Source of the DNA: Serilophus lunatus
Lineage: Eukaryota; Chordata; Aves; Passeriformes; Eurylaimidae
Reading direction: 5' to 3'
Length of the DNA: 64,000 bases
Assembly: GCA_013399895.1 (NCBI GenBank)
Contig: VXBA01003084.1
Coordinates: 558,001-622,000 of the forward strand
Numbering within the stretch: position 1 is the stretch's first letter; each line of letters opens with the position of its first letter. A model generated the notes under the pieces. It did no database searches, was not told the DNA's origin, and worked only from the letters and a program-made list of their open reading frames with translations. The position numbers and the translations under genes were made by a program. Below, piece after piece: positions 23,043-37,739 of this stretch.

Positions 23043-26000
23043 GAACAACAGCCTTGGCCAAACTCTGCACTCTCCCAGTCGTCCCCTCAGTTATCATTAT
23101 AATCTTGACAGAAAAAAAAAATCTGGACTTTTTAAACACTGCTTAAATGATTCTCTTCCCCAAAGAATTAAATTACCATTTATAGCCTGTTCTTCTTATT
23201 AAAAATTTATCAATTTATTCATCACTTCTAGGACTGAAACCTTTCATTTGTTTTACAATGAAGAAAGCTTTGATCTGCACTTCTCCAAGGCTACCATTTT
23301 TTATTCTTTAGTTCTTCTCATTAAAAATAAAATACCTCTATTCTCCAAAATGCCTTGATGGCACTCTCAAAATGCCCATTTTAACAATGAGAAACTTTTT
23401 TTATCCTTAGCTTGAGACAGGCACATTGGAAGTTTATACAGGGTTTAGGGTGATTTTTTTGGTTTGTTTTTAATCATAACAGTACTATACTAAGAAAAAA
23501 AAAAAAAAAGAAGAAAGAGTTTACATCCGTGATCACCTATACAGAAGTAAATAGCTAAAATACAGTTTCACAACATTTCTTCACCTGGCATGCTGCATTA
23601 GGCTAACCTGAAATAAGTTTGCCCTGGGTCTCTACAGTACATTCCAGCCCTGCCAGCCCATCTTCAAGGGGCAATTCCTAAATGGAGCCTAAGACAGTGC
23701 ATGCATTAAGACTCAGAGATACAAACTGCAGAAGAACATTTGGAAACCATATACTCACAGTTTTCCCTGTTTTTTCCATTTTCCAAGCTGGAAACACAAA
23801 GACCCCTCTCAGCAAAACAATCATTAGCACTTGTGTGTGACTAGGACTACAAAAAGCAGATTTACCCCTACCCAAGTTACTAAATCTGTGTTTCACATCA
23901 GCAGCTCTCAGGATGCTCCTACCAGGAGCAGGACAGAATGTCAAAGTGGATTTGCCTTTCTGCACTCCTGGCACAACTCACATCTCACCTACTCCAAGGA
24001 CCACACATTTTGCATTGGCTTACTCGATAAGATTTTCTCCATTACAGTTATTAGAGGCACATAGGTCACACACTACTAATCAGTAAAACAGGGCCAAGGA
24101 CCATCCATCTATCTTCAGGTTCTGTGGCACAGCCTGGCCATGTCTAGCTACATAATACCTTCTTGGCCCCATATGAAGTGCTAGGTCTCAACTACCATCT
24201 GGCTGTGGGGTTTCAGATCAAAAGTCTGAAATGACTTGAGTTATATCGCTGTCACTTAGCAAAGGCTCCTTCATGCCCTGGAGAATGCTGCAGGAGAGCC
24301 CCATAATGTGATGCCATCAGCAGGGAATTGGGCTTGATGTTTTCACCCCATTACCTTTGGGGAATGACTCATGGGATGCAGGAGAGCTGCTGTGGACCAG
24401 GCAGTCAGCTAAAACATCTTCTAGCTTGTCCTTCTTATTTATGAGGTACTGAAATATGGGTTCCACTTTAAGCTATTCCCTGGCACAAGAACATCTCATG
24501 GATTCATGCTGGTCCACCAACTCACAGTTCTGTACTACACCTCGGTGCACCACGGAGGCCTGGCAGGGTTCCCACTGCAGCAAAGTTTCAGAAGGGGAAT
24601 TTTTCAATTGACCTAGACAAGAATTTTCCTTCAAAAGGACCTTTTCAGGAAAAAAATGGATTTTTATCCTACACACACATTTTCCTGCATTCACTCACCA
24701 CAGAAACTCTGATGCCTGTCAGGAAGAGCAGTGTTTGAAAGTTAAAATGCGCTATTTGCAGTTTAACATAAAAGTATTTACTATACAGTAAAATCCTATT
24801 TTCTGCACACCTCTGCCACAGACAGCTGAAGAACCAGCTGAAGCTGAACTCTAAACAGACTCCTAATCCATTCCAAACCTGAGTTCAGCCAAGATGCAAT
24901 GCTGATTCAAGCCCACAATCATCTTCTGGGAGGTCAAGGAAAATAAAAACCTCGACCACACAATTCCCAACACTAATATTCAGCAACATCAAAGCAGAAC
25001 AACTAGCTAACCTGATAGAGAAACAATGATATACTCCAATACTGAAGCAGAGCACATCAGAGGATCAAAAATCACTTAGTGCCCAAGCCTCTTTTTAGTG
25101 CAACACAAACCCTCCAGCTGCTGCAGGGAGAGAAAAAGCAGCTTTTGCCAGCAGAGACATTTGTGTAGGAGCCTCAGTTACTTACTACCATAAAGAAATG
25201 CCAAGTGTACCTGTGTTCCCTCCTCCTGATCCCAAAAGTCGTAGCTACGTCCATCAGGAGGGAGCAGAGGAGGACCAGAGCCAGCAGGAAGCATGGAAAT
25301 CCATAAAACTACTCCAGAAAACACCACGTGGCAAAGTGCAACTAATTACACTTTTGTCACCAAATACAAGATGGACCAAATATATTACTGTCTTGTAAGT
25401 TACTTGCATATGCCAGAATATTTCCACTCTGCATAAATGGATTCCATTCAAATATTGTGAAAATGAATTCATCCCTGAAAAAGACAACAGGCCTAGCTGC
25501 ATGTCACCAGATGTCATCCAGGCTATGATGCAGCCATTTGAGTATGCTCTTCACCAGCATGGCATAAGAGTCATGAATGTCTGATGAGCCCCAGAAACAT
25601 GGGCTTGCCAAGCACTTGTCAATCTCCAGTGTGCGTTACTCCACTTCAGTAATCGAATGCCGGCATCTTGTTCCTGTGTACATAAAAGCTTGCTCAGTGT
25701 GCTCAAATTGCTGTAATTCTGACAGTCTAATCATTTGGCGAAATGCTGCCATATTGGCAGGTAACAGCTTGCCCTCTCTGCAAACGGGGGGGTCCTACTC
25801 TGCATCACTCCTTTTGAGGAAGATGATGGATGAAGGAGTTTCACCTCATGCTCCTGCTAGTAGGATAATAGTATCGACACTCAATGCCCACTAACCCCAA
25901 AGCAGTGCTCAAATACATCCTGAAGGGGTGCTTTTAAGGTGGAACAACACACACGTACAGAAAAGAGCCATTGTTCCCATTTTACAGAGTGCTTCACAGG

Positions 26001-29000
26001 GAGAGAAAAAACTTTATGTGACAGAGGAAACGTGTGGGCTGAGATGGAAAACTGAATCCATCCCACCCAGTTGTAGTCCAAATAACCATAATATTATTGA
26101 ATTAGTGCTCTGCCTAAAATAAGGGGGGATTGGAGGCTCCCAAAGTGTTGCTTGCAGTTAACCTTTGCTCCATGAGTCACAGGAATGATTGACAGAGGTC
26201 AGGCCAAAGGTTTCCCTCATCCAAATACTGCTCAGTAATGGCCAGCAACAAAATGTGTATGGTGGAGTAAAAGCCAGCAAAATATCCACAGCACCATAAT
26301 GATTTGCAGCTCCCGCATTTCAGGAACTGGGGGAGATTTCGGTCTTTTTAAAATTATCTGATGGATTTCCCTTTCATGAATTTGTACAGATGCTGTCTGT
26401 TGTCACAAATACTTCTGGCATCCACAAGATCCAGTGGCAGCAAACTGCACAGCTTCATGACAGATCTTCACTGGGTCACTTTAAGCCTGATGCCTTGGAC
26501 TTCAAACAGTTGGGACAAAAAGTAAATATTCTTTCACTCTCTAGCTAAGCAAGTTTTCCTTTCTCATAATAGTTATTTTAGATTTCATTACTGTGCATAC
26601 AAAGTTAAGGTTATTCTTTGCATAACTTTGCATTCAGGTCCACTCTATGGAAAATGTTAAATTTTTGCAGCAAAATGCAGCAAAGTTTTAAGGCAAATGG
26701 TACATTTTTAAGGGTTTTTTGTTGTTTTGTTTATTTCTTTGTTTTAGTATTAACGTCTCCCTCCTTTCACAGGGTATGGTCAGTCAGAAACAATTCCAAT
26801 TACAGGAAGAATCCTGCAGAAGGTTCTCCTAGTACAGTGAGGAAGCTGTTCGATTATTTAGGCCAGTTGTTCCCACATGGTCTCTTCTAAACTGTGAACA
26901 ACCCCCACACCATAGCATTTCTTTCCATAGAAGCCCCTCCAAGCATTACTTCCTTAAATAGGTGATCACGTTGTTACCAATTCCATCCTCTTGTTTCTCT
27001 TTGCATTGTCTCCACAACCTAGATACACCCTTTTAGTGCTCACAATATTGTGGTCAAGTCTAAGGCCTCTCAAAGAGACTAATAAAGGAAATACCTTCAC
27101 TACACCAACAATGCATTGATCAATGTACAAGCTGGTCTGTGCAGGAAATAAACAACCTCCATCCTGATCAAAGGTCCTGAACATGTAGCCTGACAGACTA
27201 TAAGGAAGTGTTTTAAACACTGCAGGGCACTATGTTTGCATTTAATCTTTTCTTTTTTATTACTTTTCTTTTTTTTAACATTTTCCCCAACCTGTCAGTG
27301 TTTGCTTTCCAAGATTTGTTTATGCTATGTAAGCTGTAGGTTATTCCTGTTAGAGACCCTAATTTCCTTCTCTGCTGGGACTATGGTGATAGCCCCAAGG
27401 AAGTTTACACTGAGAGAAGAGCATGACAGGCAGTGAATTAAGTGGTTCAGAGAGAGATTCAATTAGCTTTCTCAGTGGAGGAAAATGAAGATAAAAAACA
27501 AATTCTTGGCAGTTCTACTCTCCTGTCTCTGTCTCAATTCCACCAAATGGACATCAAGAGACAGTCAAAGAAAATAATCATCAATATTTGAAGATGAATA
27601 TGACATGTAATTTATTGACACAGGAATAATACCAAGATCTGTCCTTTTTCAATTTATTTTTTTTTTGGTAGCCATTCCCTGTCTGGCTGAGTTCAACTCA
27701 TTTGTTTCTACTAAATGTTTGCTTTTCAAGCTGCTATAAAATTAGATGGCAGGAAGCCTAGAGCTCCTGTGTAGGCATCTTCCTTACCAACTCCTAAGCT
27801 GCAAAGCTCAGAAATGGTGCATTCATTCCAGCCTGGCCAACATATTTTCAAGACTTAAAAATGCTTTGAAGCCCAGCACTGAAAGCTTGTGGACTGATCA
27901 GGACTCGTGTCCTGCAGGAGAAATCCCAACCTAACGAACAGACTAGGACTGAGAAGGACACAGATTCTGAGAGCCACTGGAGTTATGATTTTTGAGAATG
28001 CCAGATATTTCTAAATCTGATGACTAAACTACTAAGCTGTCCCATCAGGCATTAGTGGAAGTATTTATTATTTTTAATGCATGCCACTTCCAGGCAGAGG
28101 CAAACAAAGTAAAAGAAAAATGACAAGTGTCCCTTCAAAGGGACTGCCAGCTGAAACAAGAAAGCTGTATGTATAGTTCAGGCTTTGTACTTTTGAATGC
28201 ATGTGCACCTACAAAGAGAGACAAAGCTTTACAATCATGCTATTCTTGACTCTAACGATTTCTTTGCATTTAAAAATACAGAATGCCACGAACATTGTTA
28301 TTCTTTAATGGCACACTTTGGCCAGGAGAAATGAATGCAGGAAAATGAAAGACCCAGTTTGCTATTGAAAATTGAAGGCATCTCATTAAAAGTTTCTAAA
28401 AAGAAAAGTGGAGTAGTTAGGAGAAAGTATCTACTTTTAACTCCCATCTCTTGTTCCTTCCCAACTGTGCTCTGGACCATGAAGATTAAGAAAGTATTAA
28501 GAAGGAATGTTTAATAAATGTGGCTTTTACTTAACACCAGATTGCAAAAACTTTAAAAGAAGCTTAATCTGATGAAAATAATAATGACATTTACCAAACC
28601 AGAGATTGGTTTTTAATAAGGAAGTCTACATGCAAACCAATAATTTTCACATTTTTGTGAACAGAACACTATTTTTATGATGCAGTATAAAAAGGTGTGT
28701 TTAGCTGTCCTTGGGATTTACAAGGTGGTAATAATGTATCTCCCATAACTTACCAGAAATACATTCAGATAAATGCCATCATGGTGGATGAGTGATGCTC
28801 CTCTAAGAGGGCTCAAAGTACTGTGGAGTCAATGCACAACCCCCTTCATTGTCTTCCTTGGTAATGCCTCACCTGACATAGGACAGGCATAAAATATGGA
28901 TCATGTTAGAAACAGACAAATACATGGCACATGGGACATCCCCTTTATGATTACTTATCTGTGGAGAGACCGTTATGCCCTGTTGATCTGTTCCGTGCAC

Positions 29001-29491
29001 CACAGAGTTCTGTACAACCAGTGTTGCAGCGTGCAGCACAAACCTCCCATGACTGATCTCAAAGAACCCAGCAGACATGCCCAAAGCTGGACCTGTAGCA
29101 TTCTATGGACACTGCAAAAGGCAGCACCTCTCAGCTTCCACTGAATTTCTACTGGAACATGCAACATCTAATTTAGTAAAAAAACGTTTCAGGGTGGCAC
29201 ACCCTCACTAAAAAAGTGCCAACATCTGCTTTACAACAGCCCTTTTAAAATCCAGGATCTCTTCTAGCCATTTTCATCTAACTTCCATTTAATTTTATTT
29301 CTACAGTCAACAGCCTCTTTGCTCAAATGCCTTTTGAGTCATTATTTTCTGAAGTGAAAGATAATGCACCATTATCATATATCATAAAAAAACACGATAC
29401 AATACTAGATCAGTATCTCAGTCTGCTATTAAATGGCTGCACAGCCAGACACAAAGCTTCCTGTCCTTATCACTCAAATAGTGAAATACCT
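23043..29491. other. Noncoding stretch, no gene recognised
   Basis: AT-rich unique-looking DNA. It holds an A run near 23493-23509, acceptor-like polypyrimidine-AG sites near 26770 and 27297 without recognisable coding downstream, and T-rich low complexity at 27243-27285. No repeat family was recognised. Confidence 0.55.
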
Positions 29492-29620
29492 CATAGAATC
29501 ACAGAACGATTTGGCTTGGAAGGGATCTTAAAGATAACCTAGTTCCAACCCACTCTCCATGGGCTGGGACAGCTTTCACTAGACCAGGCTGTTCAAAGCC
29601 TCATCCGTCCTGGCCTTGGT
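29492..29620 (-). mobile_element. CR1 LINE 3' end, short fragment
   Basis: This is the reverse complement of a CR1 3' terminus: 'catagaatcacagaacgattt', 'cttggaagggatctta', 'ttccaaccca', 'ccatgggctgggac', 'agaccaggctgttcaaagcc' and 'cctggccttg'. Homology stops at about 29620. Only the tail and the distal 3' UTR remain. Confidence 0.93.
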
Positions 29621-31507
29621 ACATAAGGTTCTTCTCTCCCATGACAAACTCTGGAACATTTAGTCTTTCCCACTTAATAGCTTTTTTCCTTGAAGTCATT
29701 TGCACATATTTAAACAATGCATTCCCTCTATCATTTCCTCATCTGCAGTTTATGCATTTGTATGAATTTAAGTCTGGTGAACACTAAATTCAGAGACAGA
29801 AGAAACAGCAAGCAGACATCATACAAACTTCTTCAAATCCATCTGCCTTAGTTTTGGTACAAGAGCAATCAAACAACTACAGCTCAGCAGGGGCCTCTCC
29901 TCTGTTCCAGCTGACATACAACAGAGTCTCTGATGACAAGGCCAATGAGAAAAAAATTGTCATCCTTCCTTTAGGAAAAAGATCTCAAAATTCTTTTCTG
30001 CTCTACCCATCTCATGTGGGTCAGAACTGCCATCCCATGGTAGTAGTGATCTAGTGCTTTCCCAAGTCAGATTTCAACTGGCCACCAAGTATCAAACTGC
30101 CTTACCAGATGGTACCATTAACATGAAATCACAAACTGGTTGCAGATGCATGTCTGTCACAGACCTCACATTATATACAAGTTACTTGGAGAATGGGGCT
30201 CCTTTGGAAAGGACATTTCCTATAATAATGCTATTATAACAGTATCATAAAAACTGAAAACAGTGGTCAAAAGGTACGATTCCTTACCAGTATTACAAGC
30301 TAATGTATCAAACCTGGTTCACTTATTTAAAAAAAAAAAAAAATACTCCAGATAAACTGTGGTTGTTTTGCTTCAAATAAAACCACATTCTTTCTAATCT
30401 GAAGAGTTTTCTCAGTCCTGGTCTTCTTTTTGTTTGTTTTTCCTTGCTTTTTGCCCAGCTATCCACAAAACCATATAAACAGAGGGAAAGGTCGACAAGG
30501 AATTACAGAAAGTGACAGCCCAAGTCATCAGGTCACAAACCTTTTCACCACATGGCCTCAACAAAGCATAGTCTTAATATGTCTTTAGAACACAGCTTCC
30601 CAATCAACAACACAGGACAACTAATCCTGAAGAGTTTATATCCAAAAAAAAAACCCAAACAAAAAAACCAAACCAACACAACTAAAACCAAACATGTTTG
30701 GATTAAAGGATTTTTAAGAGAATGATACTATGGACTTCTAGAAAATGGGAAAAAGTAGCAAGAAAAGACCCTTCACTTCCTTATAGATTTCAACCAGAGC
30801 TGTCCAGAGGGGAGAGGTCATGGACTGAAGCTTCCAGTTGGCAATGCCAAGCCCTCACTGTGGCCAGCAGAGCTGTGGCATATGTAACCCATTCACTTCT
30901 CATGACACACCAGTGGGGGGACCCACACCTGGGCTGGGGAGGGTCGTCCACCAAAAATTTCCAAGTATGTAAAGAAGGCAAGCTCCAACTATGTCTGGAT
31001 TATTGATAATAAGCAGAAATGGCTCAGATGCCTCCCTTAGCCTGCAGGAGGCTGTGTGGGATCCTGGCACTAACAGTAGTAGGCATGGAGGGAAGAAGAA
31101 AGTAGAAGAGGTTTGTGGTCTCCAGAGGATGGGTGTCAGTCACCTAGAGGACACGCAGAATCTCTGCCATGCCTGTACATCCTCAAAGCAGCAGAGCTTT
31201 CCAGGGAGCAAGGAGCTCCTCCCAGCTTTCCAGCTCTGGGCAAAAGAGAAATCCTTGGCTTGTTCTCAGAAAGATATCACTATTCTTCATTAATTCAATT
31301 TACTATGCATCCCCTGCCTTCCAGGAGAGTATGTCAGGTGACAGGTCTCCTCAGGCTTTGCGTCAGGGCTGCACATGATCCCTGTGGATTCTGGAGATAG
31401 GGGAGTGAAATAGAGAGGGTTCTCACACAACTTAAGGACATAGGTCTTGATCCTGCTCCCCAAAATGGAAGGGTTTTCTCTTTGATCAAGATTCACCATT
31501 CCAGTTG
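29621..31507. other. Noncoding stretch, no gene recognised
   Basis: No repeat family recognised. It includes an A run at 30331-30344, an A/C-rich tract at 30643-30695, and a somewhat GC-richer stretch at 30800-31420 with overlapping short frames on both strands. None resembles a protein I know. Confidence 0.55.
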
Positions 31508-31831
31508 TGTCTACAACTACCTGAAAGAAGGCTGTAGACAGGTGGAGGTGAGTCTTTTTTCCCAAGGCACAAGTGGCAGGACAAGAGGAAATGGCCTCAA
31601 GTTCTACCAGGGGAGATTTAGATTGGATATTAGGATGTTTCCTCACTGGGTAGTTAGGTATTGGAACACACTCCTCAAGAAAGTGCTGGAGTCACTGCTC
31701 CTGGAAGCTTTCAGAAAATGTGTAGATGTGGTTCTTCAGGACATGGTTTAGTGGTGGACCTGCCAGTGCTGGGTTAATGGTTGGACTCTATGATCTTAGA
31801 GGTCTTTTACAACCTTAACAAATTCTATGAC
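31508..31831 (+). mobile_element. CR1 LINE 3' end, 5'-truncated
   Basis: It starts in the CR1 ORF2 terminal block 'ctacaactacctgaaag' and continues through 'gacaagaggaaatggcctc', 'ggggagatttagattggata', 'ttcctcactgggtag' and 'ggacatggtttagtggtgga' to the terminus 'gatcttagaggtctttta' and TTCTATGA. About 320 bases are present in order, with only small changes, so this is one of the better-preserved tails here. Its tail subtype differs from the copy at 1670-2020 and matches those at 41832-42010 and 49211-49274. Confidence 0.96.
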
Positions 31832-34810
31832 CATTATTAATGCACTACACTGATGTCTAATTGCAAGAGAAACACCACAAGAAAAATTCAGTCGTATCAG
31901 TAAATTGTCTTATAACATGCAAATATTCAGGTTACTTTGAGAGTGTCCATGGGAGCTTCAAGAGAAGACGAGAAGGTCTGGAGCCCTCCTGCCCTCTCAT
32001 GCCAGATGTTCCTTGCCAAGCCCAAGCATTGCCAACAATGTAGTACAGGCTCCATGACTGCTGAAAGGCACTGTGCCAGGAAGAAAACCTCCAGTTTGGT
32101 TTCAAATAAAAGAAACTATTTTGAAGACAATTCAGTCCCAGTTCTAGGCACAGTAATTTCCAGCTCCCCCTTTAAGGAAACTCCTCTCCAAATACTGCTG
32201 GTCTCTGGCCACTGCACAAGCAGTGCTCTTTTTAGGCTGCAGATGTTAATCAAGCTGCTTTTTATTTTTAGATTTTTTTCATATGACATTATGCCACAAA
32301 TTCTATTACCATTATGCCTTGGAACATCAGAGTTATTCACTGATCAATCAAATTGACATAAAATGTTCCTCTTGCTTTGAGAGAAGCTGAGAGAAGAAAA
32401 AAAAATATAAAAAATACCTCTCACACCATAAATCAAATGATGGACACCCTGGCTATGAATGAAACTTCTCTGAAGAGGTGGGAAGAAGGGAAAAGAGAAG
32501 TAATTTTTCCCCTAGATGCCTTCATATGCAGGTTAATGACTCCTCTACACTGAGGGTTTGACTTCAGGGCAATGCCCAGTGCAGGCTGGGGCACAAGAAC
32601 CCACCTCCGCATTTTCAGTCCATTTAAAATATGCTCTCTCTTACTCTTGTGTCCTTGTCTCAATACAAGGAATGGTATTTCACCTGCAAGAAAACTAAAC
32701 CCTGCTCTCACCCTGGCCTAATAGGAACCTTCTAATCCACCCAGTTCAAAACTCTGAAATATTCAGCTGATATTCTCTGACCTAGGGCTGCTGCAGGTAC
32801 AGTGATCCCTGCCACAAGGATTGCAACACTACACTGCACTCCAGCCACCTGTCTAACCAGTGCCATAATCAAATGCTTCATTCCCCATTTCCCTTCCCCA
32901 AGCAGGACTAAGAGAGACTGAAAACAAAAATAGAATCACTTCAAACCCTGTCTTTTCATTTTACTGTACTGAAGACTGCTCTTGAAAGCAGTCCCCACTC
33001 CCTCTCCCCAAAATCAGGAACAAGTCACAGGTCAGCAATGTGCCCTCTACAAGAGGTTGAATTTTATCTCTTCACTGACACCCAGAAGTGTTTGGGAACT
33101 TTTCGTAATGTAGATTTTTGTTGGGACTTGGAAGCACAGGTGAACTCTTAATCAGGACCATAAAACAATCCATATGTCAACTGATGGAAAGGTAAAAAAA
33201 ATCTCCAAACTTATAGATGCAAATTAAAGATTAAAAGGTATGCTGTCAGCTAGTGCCACCATTTCTGACTGGCAAATTCTCACCTGCTACTGTTACCAGC
33301 AAAACCTTGGATTATGTAAAAGGAACAAATTTTTTTCCTCCATTATTTACTCTAAGAAAAAGAAGTGTAGCCAGCAACTCTCATGAGCCCCATGCAACTG
33401 CTCACACAATGCCACAGGCATCCAGGGTAAGACCCAAACCAAAGACTGAAGTTCCAGCGTCTAAAGACATCAACAGCTGTAGTATCATCAGAGGTATGCA
33501 GGGAAGTGTTAGCAGCTGCAGACCGTCTGCTCAGACCAAGCAATACAAAGCCAGTCTGGAAGTAATAAGACACCTTTTTCCTCTTTAAAAGCAAAAATCG
33601 AGGGCTCACTGAATATTTCTCTGTACATATGTTTCTTTAGATCCAATGGGAAGTACTGAATACTTTTGCCTTCTTTGCACCCTTCAGCGTGAGCCACTCA
33701 ACGCACTTGTGCTCTGCTACTATTAAAAAAACACAAACAAACAACAAAACAAACAAGCCACAAACGGAAAACAGCAGAAGAGGGTAAATATTAAAGACAT
33801 TTCCCAATCCTCTGCTGAATCAACACAGGCTAAAATTTCACAGCGAAAAAGGATACGGAAAATTGTCTATGGAAACATTACTCTATTTGGAATTCCATGC
33901 ACTGACATGTAATTCGGTTAGTCTTAAGATTGCTAAAACCTAAATATCAACTTTTTGTAAAAGTTGCAAACTCTGGGAAAATTCTGCCACAGGGCAAAGC
34001 AAGGTGACATTCTCCAACACTTCTCCATCTTCACATTTATAATGAAGAAGATTGCTCTCAAATTTTTCACAGTGAATAACTGATATAGACAAACCTCAGT
34101 CCAGTATAATAAAAAGTACTTATGACAACTGATCTTTGAGTCAACCTCTAAATTATGGAAATGAACAAGAAAGCACTGGGCAATAAGCTTTTTGGTGACA
34201 CAGGCATCTCTTGACCAAGCTCCAGGCATGCAAGAGCTTCCATCCTCACTGCCCACATCATCCTTGCTGAGTTATTGGCAGGATCCTGTGCACAAACAAG
34301 TATCAAACCACTGACCAGTGCCACACACTGGGGCCCTGACAGCACACCTACCTCTCATTCATATTTTCCATAAAGAAGGAAAACTATAGTAACTGTTTGC
34401 AATTATGGAACTTCTACAGACAAAGCATCATAACCTCTGATGGAGAGAAGAAAAACGGAAAAAAAAAAAAAAAAAAAGGAATTTAACTAAAACTGATTTA
34501 AATTATTTAAATACCAGAGGACCCAAGTTTATTCTCTGTATATTTTTTGTCCCATTACCAGCAGAACCAGTAATTCTTGACTACGTCAAAATAAACAGGG
34601 GGTTTGTTATGCTTTCTGAAGTGTTATATTTATACATCTTGGTAATATTTTTTTTGGCTGCTTCTCTGATGCTTAAAGAATGATAAGGATTCCTTGCTGC
34701 ATTAAAGGGGTTTAACATGCAGTGCACAGACAAGCAATTTAAGAAGCAACTGCTATGTTTCTAAAGTGAACTTTAATCTAGAAATGCTCATAAAAATCAT
34801 ATTATAGCAG

Positions 34811-34912
34811 ACGGAAACAATAACGTTAATTAAATAATTTGCATTTACATAGCAATCGGTCCCGAGGGCCAACCATGTAGCAGCACAATTCACATGGAGT
34901 ATATATACCACG
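34811..34912. promoter_or_regulatory. Candidate regulatory element: SOX-like, homeobox, octamer, TATA-like
   Basis: In order: AACAATAAC (34817-34825, SOX/FOX-like), GTTAATTAAAT (homeobox-like), and a perfect octamer ATTTGCAT (34837-34844, POU). Some 55 bases further on is TATATATA (34900-34907), followed at once by a CpG-containing CCACGCGCTCAGCGG. The density of distinct motifs in 100 bases is notable, but AT-rich background makes chance matches likely. Confidence 0.25.
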
Positions 34913-35580
34913 CGCTCAGCGGCAACAGATTTTAAAGGTTTGACCTGAAGAAACCCAAGTGCCTGCAACACCTGCTTTCCATTGCACCTTCTGCCCTCAG
35001 CCTTTACATAGTCAATGGCAGCCACCAGCTTTTGGCTTCCCTAAATTATAAGCAGGACCGTCCTGCGTGGTGGTTAGCTGTGAGAGAAGTATCCACTCCT
35101 CTGGGCCGTCGTACATGACCTTCTGCTAAGCCGCAGTACACAAGTGGCAACAGGTTTTTGCTTTGCAAGATGATCCAGCCAAGCACAAGCACTTTGCTAT
35201 AACTCTATGCCAGGTCCTCTTCAGTTAGCTGGCTGCAGGGCAGCTCCTCTCATGGAAACAGAAACACAGATGGCACTGTCCACCTTCACGCCTTCTTTTA
35301 TTTGTTCAACACAAGCAAAGGTAACTGCAGAGATACTTAGCACCCACAGTGAGCTCTAATTCAATATTCTTGGTCAGAGACAATTTGTACATGACAGAAA
35401 TAGAACTAACTGCATTACAAGAGAAACGAGCTCTTTCCAAGATCCTGCCCATTTAAAGAGCAATGCCAAGCTCTTTATATTTTTGCAGCTCTTAACAATT
35501 TAGGAAAGAATTCACTGTGGCAAGAACCAGAAACACTAAAAGCACATGATTGCTTTAAATGAAACTGTCAAGATAAATAA

Positions 35581-35611
35581 CTATATATATATATATATAC
35601 ACACACATATA
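35581..35611. repeat. TA/CA microsatellite
   Basis: A (TA)n run of nine to ten units passes directly into (CA)n and then CATATAA. Confidence 0.92.
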
Positions 35612-37739
35612 ATTAAAAAACCTGCAGATAACCCCATCTTCATTAGTGGTTTTCGTTAGATTTTCTGCCCCATTTATTAGCTCTGTCAGGAAAGCAGCAC
35701 TAGCTAATTCCCTATTTGTTCTCAGCCAATTTGACTTTTTGGCTTCCTTCCTGTGCCCTAACAGAGTAGCTCTGTTTCCAAAGAAGGGAAAGCAGCCATT
35801 GCACTACTGGTGATGGGATCATTTTCCCAAGTCCACTCTAGCTCCATGGAAGGAAAGCTTCAAGGCATTGCTGGGGGAACATACCCAGTCGTCACCTTCT
35901 TCTGGCTGCTACACAAATACATCATATACACAGAGGTGCAAAATTAAATACCTGCAGACTTTCCTCCTAAGTGGGCACCTGACATGGCATGAAGCCAAAA
36001 GACTTCAGCAAGTTCATCTACATCACCCAATGAAACTCCACTGTAATGTATTAAGTAATGCAGATCTTCATAAGCCCAAAGATCCCTATCTTGCCTCTTT
36101 GTTTGGGGGGGAGGGGGGAACAGACATGAAAACCCAAAACCCTAAAAAAATTAAAAAAAATATGGGCCTAATGTCAGTCCCATAAGTTTCAAAGGGATTT
36201 TCCTATGGCCCAGTGTTGCCATAGCATTTTTCACATCTGTCAGGCATCAAAGCAAATAACCAAATCTTGAAAATAGAGTTGGGTGTCCCTTGTGGCAGTG
36301 CTGAGGAATTGAGCCTTTTTCCTTGTCCCTTCATTTTCTTTTCATCTTCAATTTTGTTTGGTACTGCTAACTTAATATACAGGAGTTAATTTCTTTCCTG
36401 ACTCAAGGCATCACTAAGGGAATATTGAGTGTTACTGTGGTGGCTGCAAGTCATTACATCTATACAAAAATTAACCTGTGGAACTAATCTTTTAACTTTT
36501 TTTCTCTTCTTTTTTCATTTCTACAAAAGCACCTGCCTTATTAACACTGGAGTAGGAGCAATTGCTAGTGCAAATAATGAAACTCTAACTACATTAAATA
36601 GGCAAATGTAAACCTCTAAGCTTTTCCTTAAATCAATATAAATAAAATCCAATTTCTTGAACTGCAGCAGTATGAGATATCCTAAAGCAATGCAGTGTAC
36701 ACCAAAAAGAGAATGGTTTTCTTTGCTACTCCCTTTCTGACAAACCTTTCATAAAAAATCAGGCTTCCTATTTAGGCCTACCTCTAAAGCAAAAACTGCT
36801 ATTCATATTTCAGAAATGGATATAAGACTAAACCCTTAAAGAAATTAGTTAAGTAGATTGAAAAAAGAGGAAGTAACGGACAGAAAAGGAAAGCTGTTGA
36901 ACACACTGAATATAGTGTTTATATAAATTTAGACATTCAACCCATTAACCCTTAAAGTCCTGATTTCTGAAAAGGATTCTTCTATTCTCAAGTACGTATC
37001 AGGCCTAAACATGAAGGGGGAGAACCATCACCACTACCAAAGCTAGCTAATCAGTGTTTTTATGTATAACACTCTTCTTCCAGAAGTGTTGTAAGTAGTC
37101 TGTACTATTTTCCAAGATGTTTGGTGCGCACAAGCAGCAGAGAAAATTATCGTGTGCTGAACTCCATGTTGCCATTGCTTGATTGCAGCTAATACTCAAT
37201 ATATCATTTAAAGCAAGCAGAGATGTTTCTACATTGCAGTGTATTATGGGGGAGTGCTGTAGTCATACCTATGAGGCTACCCAGTAATGAAAAAAAACTT
37301 TTTAGGCATGTGCTCATCACAGAACTGTGTAAAAAAACTATCCAGCCATCTTCCATTCAAAACCACTGCATCCATTGCAGGGACACAAAAGCACAAGAGA
37401 AGCCTGGCACTAAGAGATACTGTTCATTTCCACCTCCCCTGACACCGAAAATGTACATGGTGATGCCAGAACATTGACAGAAAAAACATAACAAAACAAA
37501 CTCCTCCAAGATGCTGAAAACAGAATGTTCATTAAAAATTATACATGATGCCATCCTTTTGGACTATAGCAAATTTTCTAATATACGGCAGAATTGAGTT
37601 TCCCACCTGAAGAGCAGCTCAGAGACTCCAGCTAACTCCAGCCAGTAATTTGGGGGCCCAATTTAAATTCCTCTATGCAAATACATATAACATGGGAAAT
37701 AAAAAGAGGAGATGGAGACATGTACAGACTTGCAGAGCT

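Larger units (their letters stand above)
31832..37714. other. Noncoding stretch, no gene recognised
   Basis: AT-rich. Low-complexity parts are an A/CAAA-rich tract at 33724-33762, a 20-base A run at 34459-34478 and a TA/CA microsatellite at 35581-35611. A palindrome with 7-bp arms (GCAGGAC/GTCCTGC) is at 35052-35066. The motif cluster at 34811-34860 is listed separately. No exon recognised. Confidence 0.55.
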
